64,000 nt of DNA. Source: Hymenobacter metallicola (GTDB lineage Bacteria; Bacteroidota; Bacteroidia; Cytophagales; Hymenobacteraceae). Below, piece by piece: positions 8,040 to 16,011 of this stretch. Each line of letters starts with the position of its first letter. The first letter of the stretch is position 1. The notes below the pieces were generated by a model, which worked only from the letters and a program-made list of their open reading frames with translations, ran no database searches and had not been told where the DNA came from. The DNA is taken from NCBI RefSeq assembly GCF_004745645.1, contig NZ_SRMB01000001.1:2108001-2172000 (forward strand). The letters run 5' to 3'. The translations under genes were made by a program, and so were the position numbers.

Positions 8040-9344
8040 CTACTTAAGCCCATATTTGCCCCGAAACTTTTGGTTCAGATACGTCTGCTTATTGCTCATG
8101 TTGAAGGCTCGGCCATCAATAAAGGCGTACGTTACATTGTTGGTCCGCATGTCCAGTAAGTCGCCGCTGCTAACCACGAGCGTGGCACTTTTACCGGCTT
8201 CCAGACTACCGTAGTCCTTGTCGAGGCCCATAATACGGGCCGGACTGAGCGTAACGGCCGTCAGAGCTTGCTCTTTGGTCAGACCATGACCGGCGGCGGT
8301 GCCCGCAATAAAAGCCAGATTGCGCGAGCCGGCCGTTTCCTGGTCGCCTTCATAGTCGAGGCAGAAGCGCACACCAGCCTGCTGCAGCAAGCTCGGGAGT
8401 TTATAGGGAAGGTCATAGTCATCGCCGGAGCGGCGAGGCAGGGCGTGGATGCGGGACAAGACCACGGCTACATCATTTTGCTTCAAAAAGTCGAGCATCA
8501 TCCACGCGTCGCGGGCGCCGATGACGGTGACCTTCTGCACACCCAGCCGCTTGGCAAAGCGCACCCCTTCGATTATTTCCTTGCCGTAGTCGGCGTGCAC
8601 AAACAAGGTCTTGGACCCATCAAACAGGCCGCTCAGGGACGAAAGGCGCAGATTCTCCTTGCGCCCGGCGGGCAGGGCCCGGTAGGCCGATGCTTCGCTG
8701 AGCAGCTGTTCCAGGTCGCGGAGTTGCTGCTGCCGGGCTTTTTCGCGCCGTTCTACGGCGGCGGCATCTTCCGTCGGGTTGAGCTTGAGCACCATCGGGG
8801 GCCAGTTCAGGTGCAGGCCATCGTCGGTTTTCACCGCGGCATCCTGCCAGTTCCAGGCATCGAGTTGCACAATGCTGCTCTGGCCCGAGAGCAAGCCGCC
8901 CCGGGGCGTTACCTGAGCCAGCAGCACCCCGTTGGTGCGCACGGTCGGGATGATATCGGAATCCGTATTGTAGGCAATCAGGGCCCGCACGTTGGGGTTG
9001 AGCGTACCTACCTCCCGCTCGTCCACGGTGGCCCGTATGGCTTCTACCTCCGTCAGGCCCAAGGTGGTATTGGGCAAAATCAGGCCGGGGTAGATTTCCT
9101 GCCCTTTCACGTCGACCACCTCATAGGTGGCCTTGTCCTGGCTGAAGCCGGATTGCGCGCCGGCGTAAACAATGCGGCCTTTATCGAAAGCCACGGCGGC
9201 GTCGGGCACCACGGTCCCGTTGCCGACGTGCAGGGTTCCGCCAAGCAGCAGCACGGGCTTGCTTTGGGCGGGCGCCGGAGTAGGCACCTGGGCCAGCAGG
9301 GGCGTGACCGTGAGTAGGGCCAGGGAAAAAAGAATATATTTCAT
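8040..9344 (-). CDS. Exported amidohydrolase-superfamily protein (probable pseudoenzyme)
   Basis: A 434-residue protein with a Sec signal peptide when started at ATG 9344 (MKYILFSLALLTVTPLLAQ). Composite amidohydrolase features are present: the N-terminal beta-sandwich strand (LLLGGTLHVGNGTVVPDAAV), the GQEIYPGLI turn and the C-terminal ALTAVTLSPARIMGLDKDYG-type segment with GSLEAGKSATLVV. The usual metal-binding HxH after the PGLID turn is missing; here the turn reads IYPGLILPNTTLGL. Other canonical His ligands are also hard to find, so hydrolase activity is doubtful. It is 60 bp downstream of a larger two-domain amidohydrolase on the same strand, forming an operon closed by the palindromic terminator at 7989. 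It may be a partner or scaffold of that enzyme. Confidence 0.84.
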   Translation of the reverse strand: MKYILFSLALLTVTPLLAQVPTPAPAQSKPVLLLGGTLHVGNGTVVPDAAVAFDKGRIVYAGAQSGFSQDKATYEVVDVKGQEIYPGLILPNTTLGLTEVEAIRATVDEREVGTLNPNVRALIAYNTDSDIIPTVRTNGVLLAQVTPRGGLLSGQSSIVQLDAWNWQDAAVKTDDGLHLNWPPMVLKLNPTEDAAAVERREKARQQQLRDLEQLLSEASAYRALPAGRKENLRLSSLSGLFDGSKTLFVHADYGKEIIEGVRFAKRLGVQKVTVIGARDAWMMLDFLKQNDVAVVLSRIHALPRRSGDDYDLPYKLPSLLQQAGVRFCLDYEGDQETAGSRNLAFIAGTAAGHGLTKEQALTAVTLSPARIMGLDKDYGSLEAGKSATLVVSSGDLLDMRTNNVTYAFIDGRAFNMSNKQTYLNQKFRGKYGLK

Positions 9345-9404
9345 TGAATTAAGGTCTTGAACGTTGGCACCACTACAGAAAGGAACTGGCAATACTGGCG
9401 GGGC

Positions 9405-12400
9405 TTAGTTATCCAGCTCCTTTTCTTCGCCCATCGTGTCGCAGTGAAAATGCTTGTTGGCCTTGGCCGTAGCACCCTGGGTGGGCGCGCCGGCTTTCTT
9501 GGCATCCAGCATTTTCTGCACAATGCGCAGCCGCTCCTTTTCCACTTCCTGACGCATGCGGGCGTCCGATTCCACGTCGAACATCTGGCGGCCATCGACG
9601 AAGGTGCGCTCGGGGTGGGCGTAAATGCTCAGCGGGTGGTCGGTCCAGAGCACCACGTCGGCGTCCTTGCCTTCCTTGATGCTGCCCATGTGCTGGTCGA
9701 GGTGTAGCATCTTGGCCGGGTTGATGGTTACCAGCTTCAGGGCTTCTTCTTCCGAAAGGCCGCCGTATTTCACCGTTTTGGCTGCTTCCTGATTGAGGCG
9801 GCGGCTCATTTCGGCGTCGTCCGAGTTGATGGCCACGTTCAGGCCCGCGTCGTGCATGATAGCCGCGTTGTAGGGAATAGCGTCGCGCACCTCGTTTTTG
9901 TAGGCCCACCAGTCGGAGAAGGTACTGGCATTCACGCCGTGGGCCTTCATCTTATCAGCCACCTTGTAGCCTTCCAGAATGTGGGTGAAGGTATTGACCT
10001 TGAAGCCCATCCGGTCGGCCACGTTCAGCAGCATGTTGATTTCGCTCTGCACGTAGCTGTGGCAGGTGATGAAACGCTTCTGATTGAGGATTTCAACCAG
10101 GGCTTCGAGCTCCAGGTCGCGGCGCGGGGCCTCCCCTTTCTTCTGTTTGCCCTTGCTGAGCTTGTCCCAGGCTTTCCACTCCTGCTCGTACTCCTTGGCC
10201 CGGGTGAAGGCATCCACGAACACCTGCTCGACGCCCATGCGGGTCTGGGGGAAGCGCAGCACGTTCATTTCGCCCCAGTTGCTCTGCTTCACGTTTTCAC
10301 CCAGGGCAAACTTGATGAAGCCTGGCGCGCCCTCGATTTTCATTTGCTCGGCCGTCATGCCCCAGCGCAGCTTAATCAGGGCCGACTGCCCGCCGATGGG
10401 GTTGGCCGAGCCGTGCAGCAGCTGGGAAGCCACCACGCCGCCCGCCAGGTCACGGTACACGTCGATGTCTTCGGCATCGACCACGTCGCTGACCCGCACT
10501 TCGCTGGTCACGGCCTGGGTGCCTTCGTTTACGCCCTCACTGATGGCAATATGGGAATGCTCATCGATAATGCCGGGGGTGAGGTGCTTGCCGGTACCGT
10601 CGATGCTGCGGCCCCCTTTGGGTACCGCGAGGTTCTTGCCGATCTTCTGAATTTTGCCATTCTGGAGCAGCACGTCGGTGTTTTCAAGCTTGCCGGCCGC
10701 GTCGCTGGTCCACACGGTGGCATTCTTGATAACCACGGTTTCCTGCTGGGGCACCTGGGCCCGGCCAAAGGCCACAAAAGGAAACAGGGCCTGCCCTATC
10801 TGGACCGGCTCGGGCGCTTTAGCCGAGTCGCGGCGGGCGGCGCGGGTAGCTTCCTCCTGACGCTGGGCGCTCCACTTCACCTGGGAGGCATCAGCCAGCT
10901 GCCCGTCGCCCTGAAACAGGCGGGTTTCGGGAGTGTAGAAACCACTGAGCCGGATAGCCGCACCCTTGGTTTTGGGCGTCGGGTTATACACCAGCGTAGC
11001 CAGCTCCCCATTCACCGACAATGCGCCGCGGACCGTATCCTTGGGGGCCAGCACGATGCGCATTTCGGGCGCGTCGGGCTTGCCAGCCACCAACATTTTC
11101 AGCTCGGGCTGGCTGCCTACTTTCAAGGTATACACCCCGCGGTAGTCGCTGGGCACGGTGCTGAGCTGGTAGCGCTGCCCCTGCACCCAGTTGTCGAGCA
11201 GCACGTTGTCGTCGGCGAAGAGGCGGTTGGAGCACACCAGGAAGTTAGCCACCATGCCGGCTTTGAGGCTACCTACTTGGTTTTGTGCTTTCAGGAGTTC
11301 GGCCGGCGTGGCCGTGAGGGCACGCAAGGCCTGCTCCTCGGTCAGGCCGTACTGAATAGCCTTTTTCAGATTGGGCAAAAACTTCTTCTTGTCCTTGAGG
11401 TCGGCGGCCGACAGCGCGAAAGGCACCCCGGCCTTGGCCAGAATGGCCGCATTGGCCGGCGCCATTTCCCAGTGCTTGAGTTCTTCCAGTGAAATGCGGG
11501 ACGCATCGTATACGTCGTCGACATTGTAGGCGTCGGGGAAGTTAAGGCTAATAATCAGCGGGGCCTTGGTAGCCTGGATATCGGCCAGGCGCTGGTACTC
11601 GTCGCCCCGGCCTTTGAGAATGTACTGCACCCCGAACTCGTCGCCTACCTTATCGGCCCGCAGCGCCGACTGCTTGTCGCGCACGTCGAAAATCTGCGGG
11701 AGCTGGCGCTGCTGGTTAAAGGCCCGGAGCGACAGGTTTTGCTCCTTGGTCGGGTTGCGCTGGTTCCAGTCGGCGTCGAGGTAGGTTTGGCGCAGCAGGG
11801 CAATGCTACCCATCAGGGAGCTGGGATAATCCTGGGTGCTGGTGCCTTTATCAAAAGAGTAAGCGGCGGCGGCGCGGTCGGCCAGCACTACTTCCTGCTC
11901 CTTGCGGGCCGTGTTCAGGGTAACCAGCGCCGCCGTGCCCCGGGCAATACCATCGGCCTGCTGGGTAAGCACGGCCCCGAAGCCCAGGCGGCGGTATACA
12001 TCGGCCTGCTCCTCATTCACCTTAAACAGCTCGGCGGCACTGACCTCAGGGTGAATGGCCTGGTTCCAATCGTAGGCGCCGGCTTTCTGGCTGTCAAATT
12101 GCGGGCCGCTGCGGCGGCCCTGGCGTTCGGGGGCCTTCACTTCGGGTACCCCGTAGCTGGCGTACAGGTCCACAAAGCCCGGGTAGATGAAGCGGCCTTT
12201 CAGATCGGTAATCACGGCCCCGGCCGGAATTTTCACCCCTGTGCCCACGGCTTCTACCTTGCCATCCCGGATGATAAGCGTGGCGTCGGTCAGGCGGGTT
12301 TTGTAGTCGGTGAAAATGGTGGCATGGGTAAAGGCGTAGAGCCCGGGGCGCTGGTCGTAAACGCCATTGCGCGGGTACGTGCTGGGCTGGGCATAGGCGG

Positions 12401-12458
12401 CCAGGCTGCTAAGCAGCAAGCCCCCCGCTAGTCCGAGCTGGCGTAGAGGTAGTGACAT
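9405..12458 (-). CDS. Exported double-domain amidohydrolase
   Basis: A 1017-residue exported protein with a signal peptide ending in LLSSLAAYAQ. It contains two amidohydrolase-like units in tandem. The first (about 35-430) has the sandwich strand and FIYPGFVDLYASYGV, where the HxH metal pair is replaced by YAS, so it is probably not catalytic. The second (about 575-985) is intact: GIIDEHSHIAI gives the HxH pair, FITCHSYVQSE and FTHILEGY give later His ligands, and AINSDDAEMSRR gives the catalytic Asp. The C-terminus has the closing motif LHLDQHMGSIKEGKDADVVL. The intact unit is imidazolonepropionase/dipeptidase-like; the substrate is not predictable, but periplasmic hydrolysis of a cyclic amide or peptide fits the family. 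It is followed by the paralogue at 8040-9344. Confidence 0.86.
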   Translation of the reverse strand: MSLPLRQLGLAGGLLLSSLAAYAQPSTYPRNGVYDQRPGLYAFTHATIFTDYKTRLTDATLIIRDGKVEAVGTGVKIPAGAVITDLKGRFIYPGFVDLYASYGVPEVKAPERQGRRSGPQFDSQKAGAYDWNQAIHPEVSAAELFKVNEEQADVYRRLGFGAVLTQQADGIARGTAALVTLNTARKEQEVVLADRAAAAYSFDKGTSTQDYPSSLMGSIALLRQTYLDADWNQRNPTKEQNLSLRAFNQQRQLPQIFDVRDKQSALRADKVGDEFGVQYILKGRGDEYQRLADIQATKAPLIISLNFPDAYNVDDVYDASRISLEELKHWEMAPANAAILAKAGVPFALSAADLKDKKKFLPNLKKAIQYGLTEEQALRALTATPAELLKAQNQVGSLKAGMVANFLVCSNRLFADDNVLLDNWVQGQRYQLSTVPSDYRGVYTLKVGSQPELKMLVAGKPDAPEMRIVLAPKDTVRGALSVNGELATLVYNPTPKTKGAAIRLSGFYTPETRLFQGDGQLADASQVKWSAQRQEEATRAARRDSAKAPEPVQIGQALFPFVAFGRAQVPQQETVVIKNATVWTSDAAGKLENTDVLLQNGKIQKIGKNLAVPKGGRSIDGTGKHLTPGIIDEHSHIAISEGVNEGTQAVTSEVRVSDVVDAEDIDVYRDLAGGVVASQLLHGSANPIGGQSALIKLRWGMTAEQMKIEGAPGFIKFALGENVKQSNWGEMNVLRFPQTRMGVEQVFVDAFTRAKEYEQEWKAWDKLSKGKQKKGEAPRRDLELEALVEILNQKRFITCHSYVQSEINMLLNVADRMGFKVNTFTHILEGYKVADKMKAHGVNASTFSDWWAYKNEVRDAIPYNAAIMHDAGLNVAINSDDAEMSRRLNQEAAKTVKYGGLSEEEALKLVTINPAKMLHLDQHMGSIKEGKDADVVLWTDHPLSIYAHPERTFVDGRQMFDVESDARMRQEVEKERLRIVQKMLDAKKAGAPTQGATAKANKHFHCDTMGEEKELDN

Positions 12459-12636
12459 GAAGAAACGGTGGAAGGTGATGAAAAAAGCATCGGGATGGAA
12501 AGGTAGCGGCAGGTTCGCACTTTTCAGGCGTTTTCACTGAAAAATCCGCAAAACGCGGCTAGCCTACTGCCAAGCTTAACTTTTCTACCCTGCTACCAGT
12601 ATTTACTTTATTCCTCGTTCTAACCACTTCTCCACC

Positions 12637-12855
12637 ATGCGCAAAGGCACGCAAGTCAGCTGGAAATACGGCACCGGTACCGCCACCGGCAAGATTGAAG
12701 AAACGCACAAAGAACCTGTCACGCGTAAGCTCAAGGGCAGCGACATCACCCGCAACGGCACCCCAGAAAACCCAGCGTATGTGATTGTGCAGGAGAACGG
12801 CGACCGGGTTATCAAGCTCCAGAGCGAAGTATCGCCGGTGAAGGCCAAGAAGTAA
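12637..12855 (+). CDS. DUF2945 (HVA/Tudor-like) small protein
   Basis: A 72-residue protein with an ATG at 12637. The sequence (RKGTQVSWKYGTGTATGKI, then AYVIVQENGDRVIKLQSEV) matches the DUF2945 or hypervirulence-associated Tudor-like family: a short beta-barrel domain with G-x-V-x-W-x-Y/W-G-x-G near the start and a conserved ENGDRV-K segment near the end. The molecular role is not established; a binding module is likely. It is monocistronic, with a strong terminator 22 bp after its stop. Confidence 0.85.
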   Translation: MRKGTQVSWKYGTGTATGKIEETHKEPVTRKLKGSDITRNGTPENPAYVIVQENGDRVIKLQSEVSPVKAKK

Positions 12856-12877
12856 CCGCATTACCCCAAGCAATAAA

Positions 12878-12908
12878 AAGCCCCGCCAGCAGCGTGCTGA
12901 CGGGGCTT
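12878..12908. terminator. Bidirectional terminator
   Basis: AAGCCCCG-CAGCA stem with GCG loop and TGCTG-CGGGGCTT return arm. It lies between the DUF2945 gene (plus) and the permease gene (minus), which converge here. A-run and T-rich flanks make it usable from both sides. Confidence 0.85.
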
Positions 12909-12932
12909 CGTACTCAGAGAGACGTTTAGACT

Positions 12933-14516
12933 CTAGCGGTTGTGCACATCGGGCTCAATGAAGGCTTGCTCTTCCAGCTCGGTAGGCACTACGACAATGC
13001 CTTGCTGCAGCTTGGAGTTTTTCTTGCCGTAGATGAAGTACACGATAAAGCCCAGTACCATCCAGCCGACGGCCAGCTTGAGCGTGTTAGCATCCAGGGC
13101 GGCAATCATCAGCAGGCAGATAGCCGCGCCCATGAAGGGTACGAGCGGGAAAGCCGGCGACGAGAGCGGCGAGCGGAAGGGCCGGAACTGCGCCGGGTCG
13201 GAGCGGCGCATCAGCCACACCCCAATAGATACTAGCACAAAGGCCAGCAGCGTACCGAAGGACGTCAAATCACCGGCCAGGGAGCCGGGCACAAAGCCCG
13301 CAAAAGCGCCCACAAACACCAGCAGTACCAGGTTCGACTTGTAGGGCGTGTGGAACTTGGGGTGCAGCTCGGAAAACGCTTTCGGCATCAGGCCGTCGTT
13401 GGCCATGGAGAAGAACACGCGGCTCTGGCCCATAAGCATTACCAGAATTACGGACGAGAAACCGGCCAGAATAGCCACCGTCACGGCCGTGCTCAGCCAC
13501 TCGAAACCGGGCATGTGCTCCTTGATAGCGTAGGTAACGGAAGCTTCGCCGCCTTTGGCAGGGTCAGCAAATTCGCGCCAGCTGGCAACCCCCGTCAGTA
13601 CGTGGCCAAACAGAATGTAGAGCACGGTGCATACGGCCAGGGAGCCCAGAATCCCGATGGGCATGTCGCGCTTGGGGTTTTTGGCTTCCTGGGCCGCGGT
13701 GCTCACGGCATCAAATCCAATAAAGGCAAAGAACACGATGGCCGCGCCCCCAAGAATACCGCCCCAGCCATGCTTGTTCCAGGCCGAGTACTCGCGCACT
13801 ACTGCTCCGGCCGCATTTCTCACCGGCTCAGCATTTTCCGGAATCAGGTAGGGCGTGTGGTTGGCGGGATTGATAAACTGCCAGCCTACCGCAATAAAAA
13901 TCAATACAATGGCCACTTTCACCACCACAATTATAGCGTTGAAAGTTGCCGACTCCTGCGTCCCCTTAATCAGGAGCAGGCTGAGCACAATAATGATAAA
14001 CAAGGCGGGCAGGTTCACAAAGCCATGCTGCATCACCCCATTCACGGCCGCACTTTCGAAGGGCGAGTGGCACCATTCGTAGGGGATACTCATCCCAAAG
14101 ACCTGTAAGAGCTTATTGAGGTATTCGCTCCAGGCAATGGACACGGTAGCCGCCCCCAGGGCGTACTCCATAATCAGGGCCCAGCCAATAACCCAGGCGA
14201 CAAATTCACCCATGGTAGTATAGGCATAAGTGTAGGCCGAACCAGCAATCGGAATCATAGCCGCAAACTCGGCGTAGCACAAGCCCGCAAAAGCGCAACC
14301 AATAGCGGCCACGATAAAGGCCAGCGTTACGCCCGGACCAGCTGCCTGGGCCGCCGCGGCGGCCGTGCGCACAAACAGGCCGGCGCCAATAATGGCACCC
14401 ACGCCCAGCGCGACAAGGTTGGCCGCGCCCAAGGTGCGCTTAAGCGCCCCTTCTCCGGAGGAGTTAGCCTCACCGAGCAGGATAGCCAGGGGTTTTTTGG
14501 CGAAAATATTTGCCAT
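12933..14516 (-). CDS. APC-family amino acid permease
   Basis: A 527-residue membrane transporter with about 12-14 hydrophobic segments. The first helix carries the family motif GVGAIIGAGLFVRT; later VFFAFIGFDAVSTAAQEAKNP is typical of the cationic amino acid transporter branch of the APC superfamily (CAT/YfnA-like). The conserved Gly-rich helix 1 and the FxGFDxxxxxxEExxNP region of helix 6 form the substrate site in this family. It is expected in the inner membrane, moving an amino acid with protons or by exchange. Transcribed alone; its upstream region is shared with the divergent repeat-protein gene. Start ATG 14516. Confidence 0.92.
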   Translation of the reverse strand: MANIFAKKPLAILLGEANSSGEGALKRTLGAANLVALGVGAIIGAGLFVRTAAAAAQAAGPGVTLAFIVAAIGCAFAGLCYAEFAAMIPIAGSAYTYAYTTMGEFVAWVIGWALIMEYALGAATVSIAWSEYLNKLLQVFGMSIPYEWCHSPFESAAVNGVMQHGFVNLPALFIIIVLSLLLIKGTQESATFNAIIVVVKVAIVLIFIAVGWQFINPANHTPYLIPENAEPVRNAAGAVVREYSAWNKHGWGGILGGAAIVFFAFIGFDAVSTAAQEAKNPKRDMPIGILGSLAVCTVLYILFGHVLTGVASWREFADPAKGGEASVTYAIKEHMPGFEWLSTAVTVAILAGFSSVILVMLMGQSRVFFSMANDGLMPKAFSELHPKFHTPYKSNLVLLVFVGAFAGFVPGSLAGDLTSFGTLLAFVLVSIGVWLMRRSDPAQFRPFRSPLSSPAFPLVPFMGAAICLLMIAALDANTLKLAVGWMVLGFIVYFIYGKKNSKLQQGIVVVPTELEEQAFIEPDVHNR

Positions 14517-14844
14517 ACAATGAAGAAAAGAGAAGAAAGAAGGTGAGAAAGGATAGTAAAACAGGTGCGAATTGGCTTCGCCTGGCCCGAATATAGGCGA
14601 TAATCAGCACTATTAAGCCAAAGAGCCCCACTCCACGGTTTGGTTGCATCAGGCCCAAAAGTCCGGTTCAGCCTGCTCACAACACCTATATAGGGAAAGC
14701 AAAAGCTAATTTCAGACAAATCTTGTCCTTTCCGTGGCCGATGCCCGTATTGTCCAACTCTTCCAAAAGACAGCAGCCAGTTGGCATGCTTTTGGACAAT
14801 GCCTTAAAAGAACATAATAAATCCTCTCTCCTTTTCTCTTTCGC
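14517..14844. other. Divergent intergenic region with alternative stem possibilities
   Basis: These 328 bp separate the permease from the divergent repeat-protein gene. On the plus strand, ATTGTCCAA (14749-14757) can pair with TTGGACAAT (14792-14800), while CCAAAAG (14763-14769) can pair with CTTTTGG (14789-14795). The two pairings share bases and exclude each other, as in leader attenuators. No gene is seen. Confidence 0.45.
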
Positions 14845-15541
14845 ATGAACACCACTCAAGTTTTTTAAGACCTGCCTTGTTGCCTTTGCTCTTAACAGCG
14901 CCGTTGTTGGCTTTTCAGGTGCCGCTCCTCTGCCCACAGCTTTCATCGGGCAAGGCGACCGGACAATTGCCGAGGAAGCTTCGGCTATCGTGACGCGCCT
15001 GGAGCGGGGCCTGGGCACTCTTAATAACGGCCAGCGCGACGCGCTGCGGCAAGGAGCCGAATCCTTTGCCCGCGACCGGCGAGCAGCTAACGGGGATGCC
15101 CAGGTGATTGCCGGGGCCGCGGCCCAGTTTGACCGCCTGGCTCAAGGCGCCCTGACGCCCGCCCAGTACGAGCAGTATCAGGCCAATAAAAACTATTACC
15201 TGCTGGCCCAGGGCCCAAACCCCACGAAAGGACAGCCCAAAACCAGCACGACGGCAGTAGCTACCATGGTTAACCGGTTTGAGCAAGGCTTGGGCGGCCT
15301 CAACAACGGGCAGCGCGATGCTATTCGCCAGCTGGCCGAAACTTACGTGCGCGACTACACGGCGGCGCAGCAGAACCCCCAGTTGATTGAGGGAACGGTG
15401 GCACAGTTTGAACGCGGCCTGCGCGACGCTATCAGCCCGGCCCAGTTTAGCACCTACGAAAGCAACAAATCGTACTACTTGAACGGCAAAGCTGGTCAGG
15501 GTGGCCGCGGTGGTAAAGGTGGCCTTCGCCGGGGCCGCTAA
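14845..15541 (+). CDS. Exported protein with two tandem repeats, interrupted by a frameshift at a T6 run
   Basis: ATG at 14845 begins MNTTQVF, then hits TAA at 14866 because of six T bases at 14861-14866. If one T is skipped, the frame continues as KTCLVAFALNSAVVGFSGAA, a good signal peptide, and on into the long frame that ends at 15541. The body holds two similar units of about 80 residues, each with G-LNNGQRDA, an AQF segment and a Y-x-x-NK-x-YYL end (first near 15000-15210, second near 15270-15490), followed by a Gly/Arg-rich tail. The family is not recognised. Starting only at the internal GTG (14990) would remove the signal peptide, so the upstream start is more likely. The break may be a sequencing error, a real mutation, or programmed +1 slippage (UUU UAA to UUU AAG). 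Confidence 0.6.
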
Positions 15542-15577
15542 GCCTTGTCAGGTACCAATTGACACCCGGTGACTTAC

Positions 15578-15606
15578 ATAAAGGAGGCTGTAAAGGCCTC
15601 CTTTAT
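15578..15606 (+). terminator. Terminator-like hairpin after the repeat protein
   Basis: ATAAAGGAGGC at 15578-15588 pairs with GCCTCCTTTAT at 15596-15606 across a short loop. It is 36 bp after the stop of the repeat-protein gene. The T-run is short and lies inside the stem. Confidence 0.65.
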
Positions 15607-15777
15607 AGGTATGGGCGGCGTTTCATTACTGATTTTTCTAAACCCACTGCTGAACGATTGCCAAGCCCTGTGGCGCACGCGAAGTTTGAACGCCTAACGC
15701 CTCCTCCTGCACCATCCGCTACCTTATAACGGTATGAGGATGAAGTCCGAACTACAGACGGCAGCGGAATTCAACGC

Positions 15778-15814
15778 AAGAGCTCCGGTCTTCACAGATC
15801 GGGGCTCTTTTTTT
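15778..15814 (+). terminator. Intrinsic terminator without an assigned gene
   Basis: AAGAGCTCCG at 15778-15787 pairs with CGGGGCTCTT at 15800-15809 (one G-T pair), followed by a run of T to 15814. It lies about 170 bp beyond the previous terminator, with no coding frame ahead of it. It may end a short non-coding transcript. Confidence 0.7.
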
Positions 15815-16011
15815 AATTACGACTTAACTGTAACATACACAAGCAGTAGAGCCAGCCCCCACCGAACGAAACTGCCTGGTGACCGGTTTAGAGTATCTTC
15901 TCAAATAAAAACCTTGCTGACTCTGGTCAGTCCTGATTTCCAACCTCTGTTTCTTATATTTGACCTATTCGCCTGCTTTTCGAGGCCTGGCGTTCACCAA
16001 CCCTACACCCC

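Larger units (their letters stand above)
15542..16011. other. Intergenic region with two separate terminators
   Basis: No protein gene is supported in these 470 bp. The first hairpin (15578-15606) closes the repeat-protein gene. A second, better terminator (15778-15814) follows with no gene in between, so the interval may encode a small RNA. The remainder up to the MBL gene at 16012 probably holds its promoter. Confidence 0.5.

Noticed and set aside
8268..9317. 349-codon plus-strand frame
   Set aside because: Antisense to the amidohydrolase-like gene, with no recognisable domain.
9852..11492. 546-codon plus-strand frame
   Set aside because: Antisense to the double amidohydrolase; its composition (His, Gly, Val, Leu) is typical of shadow frames in GC-rich genomes.
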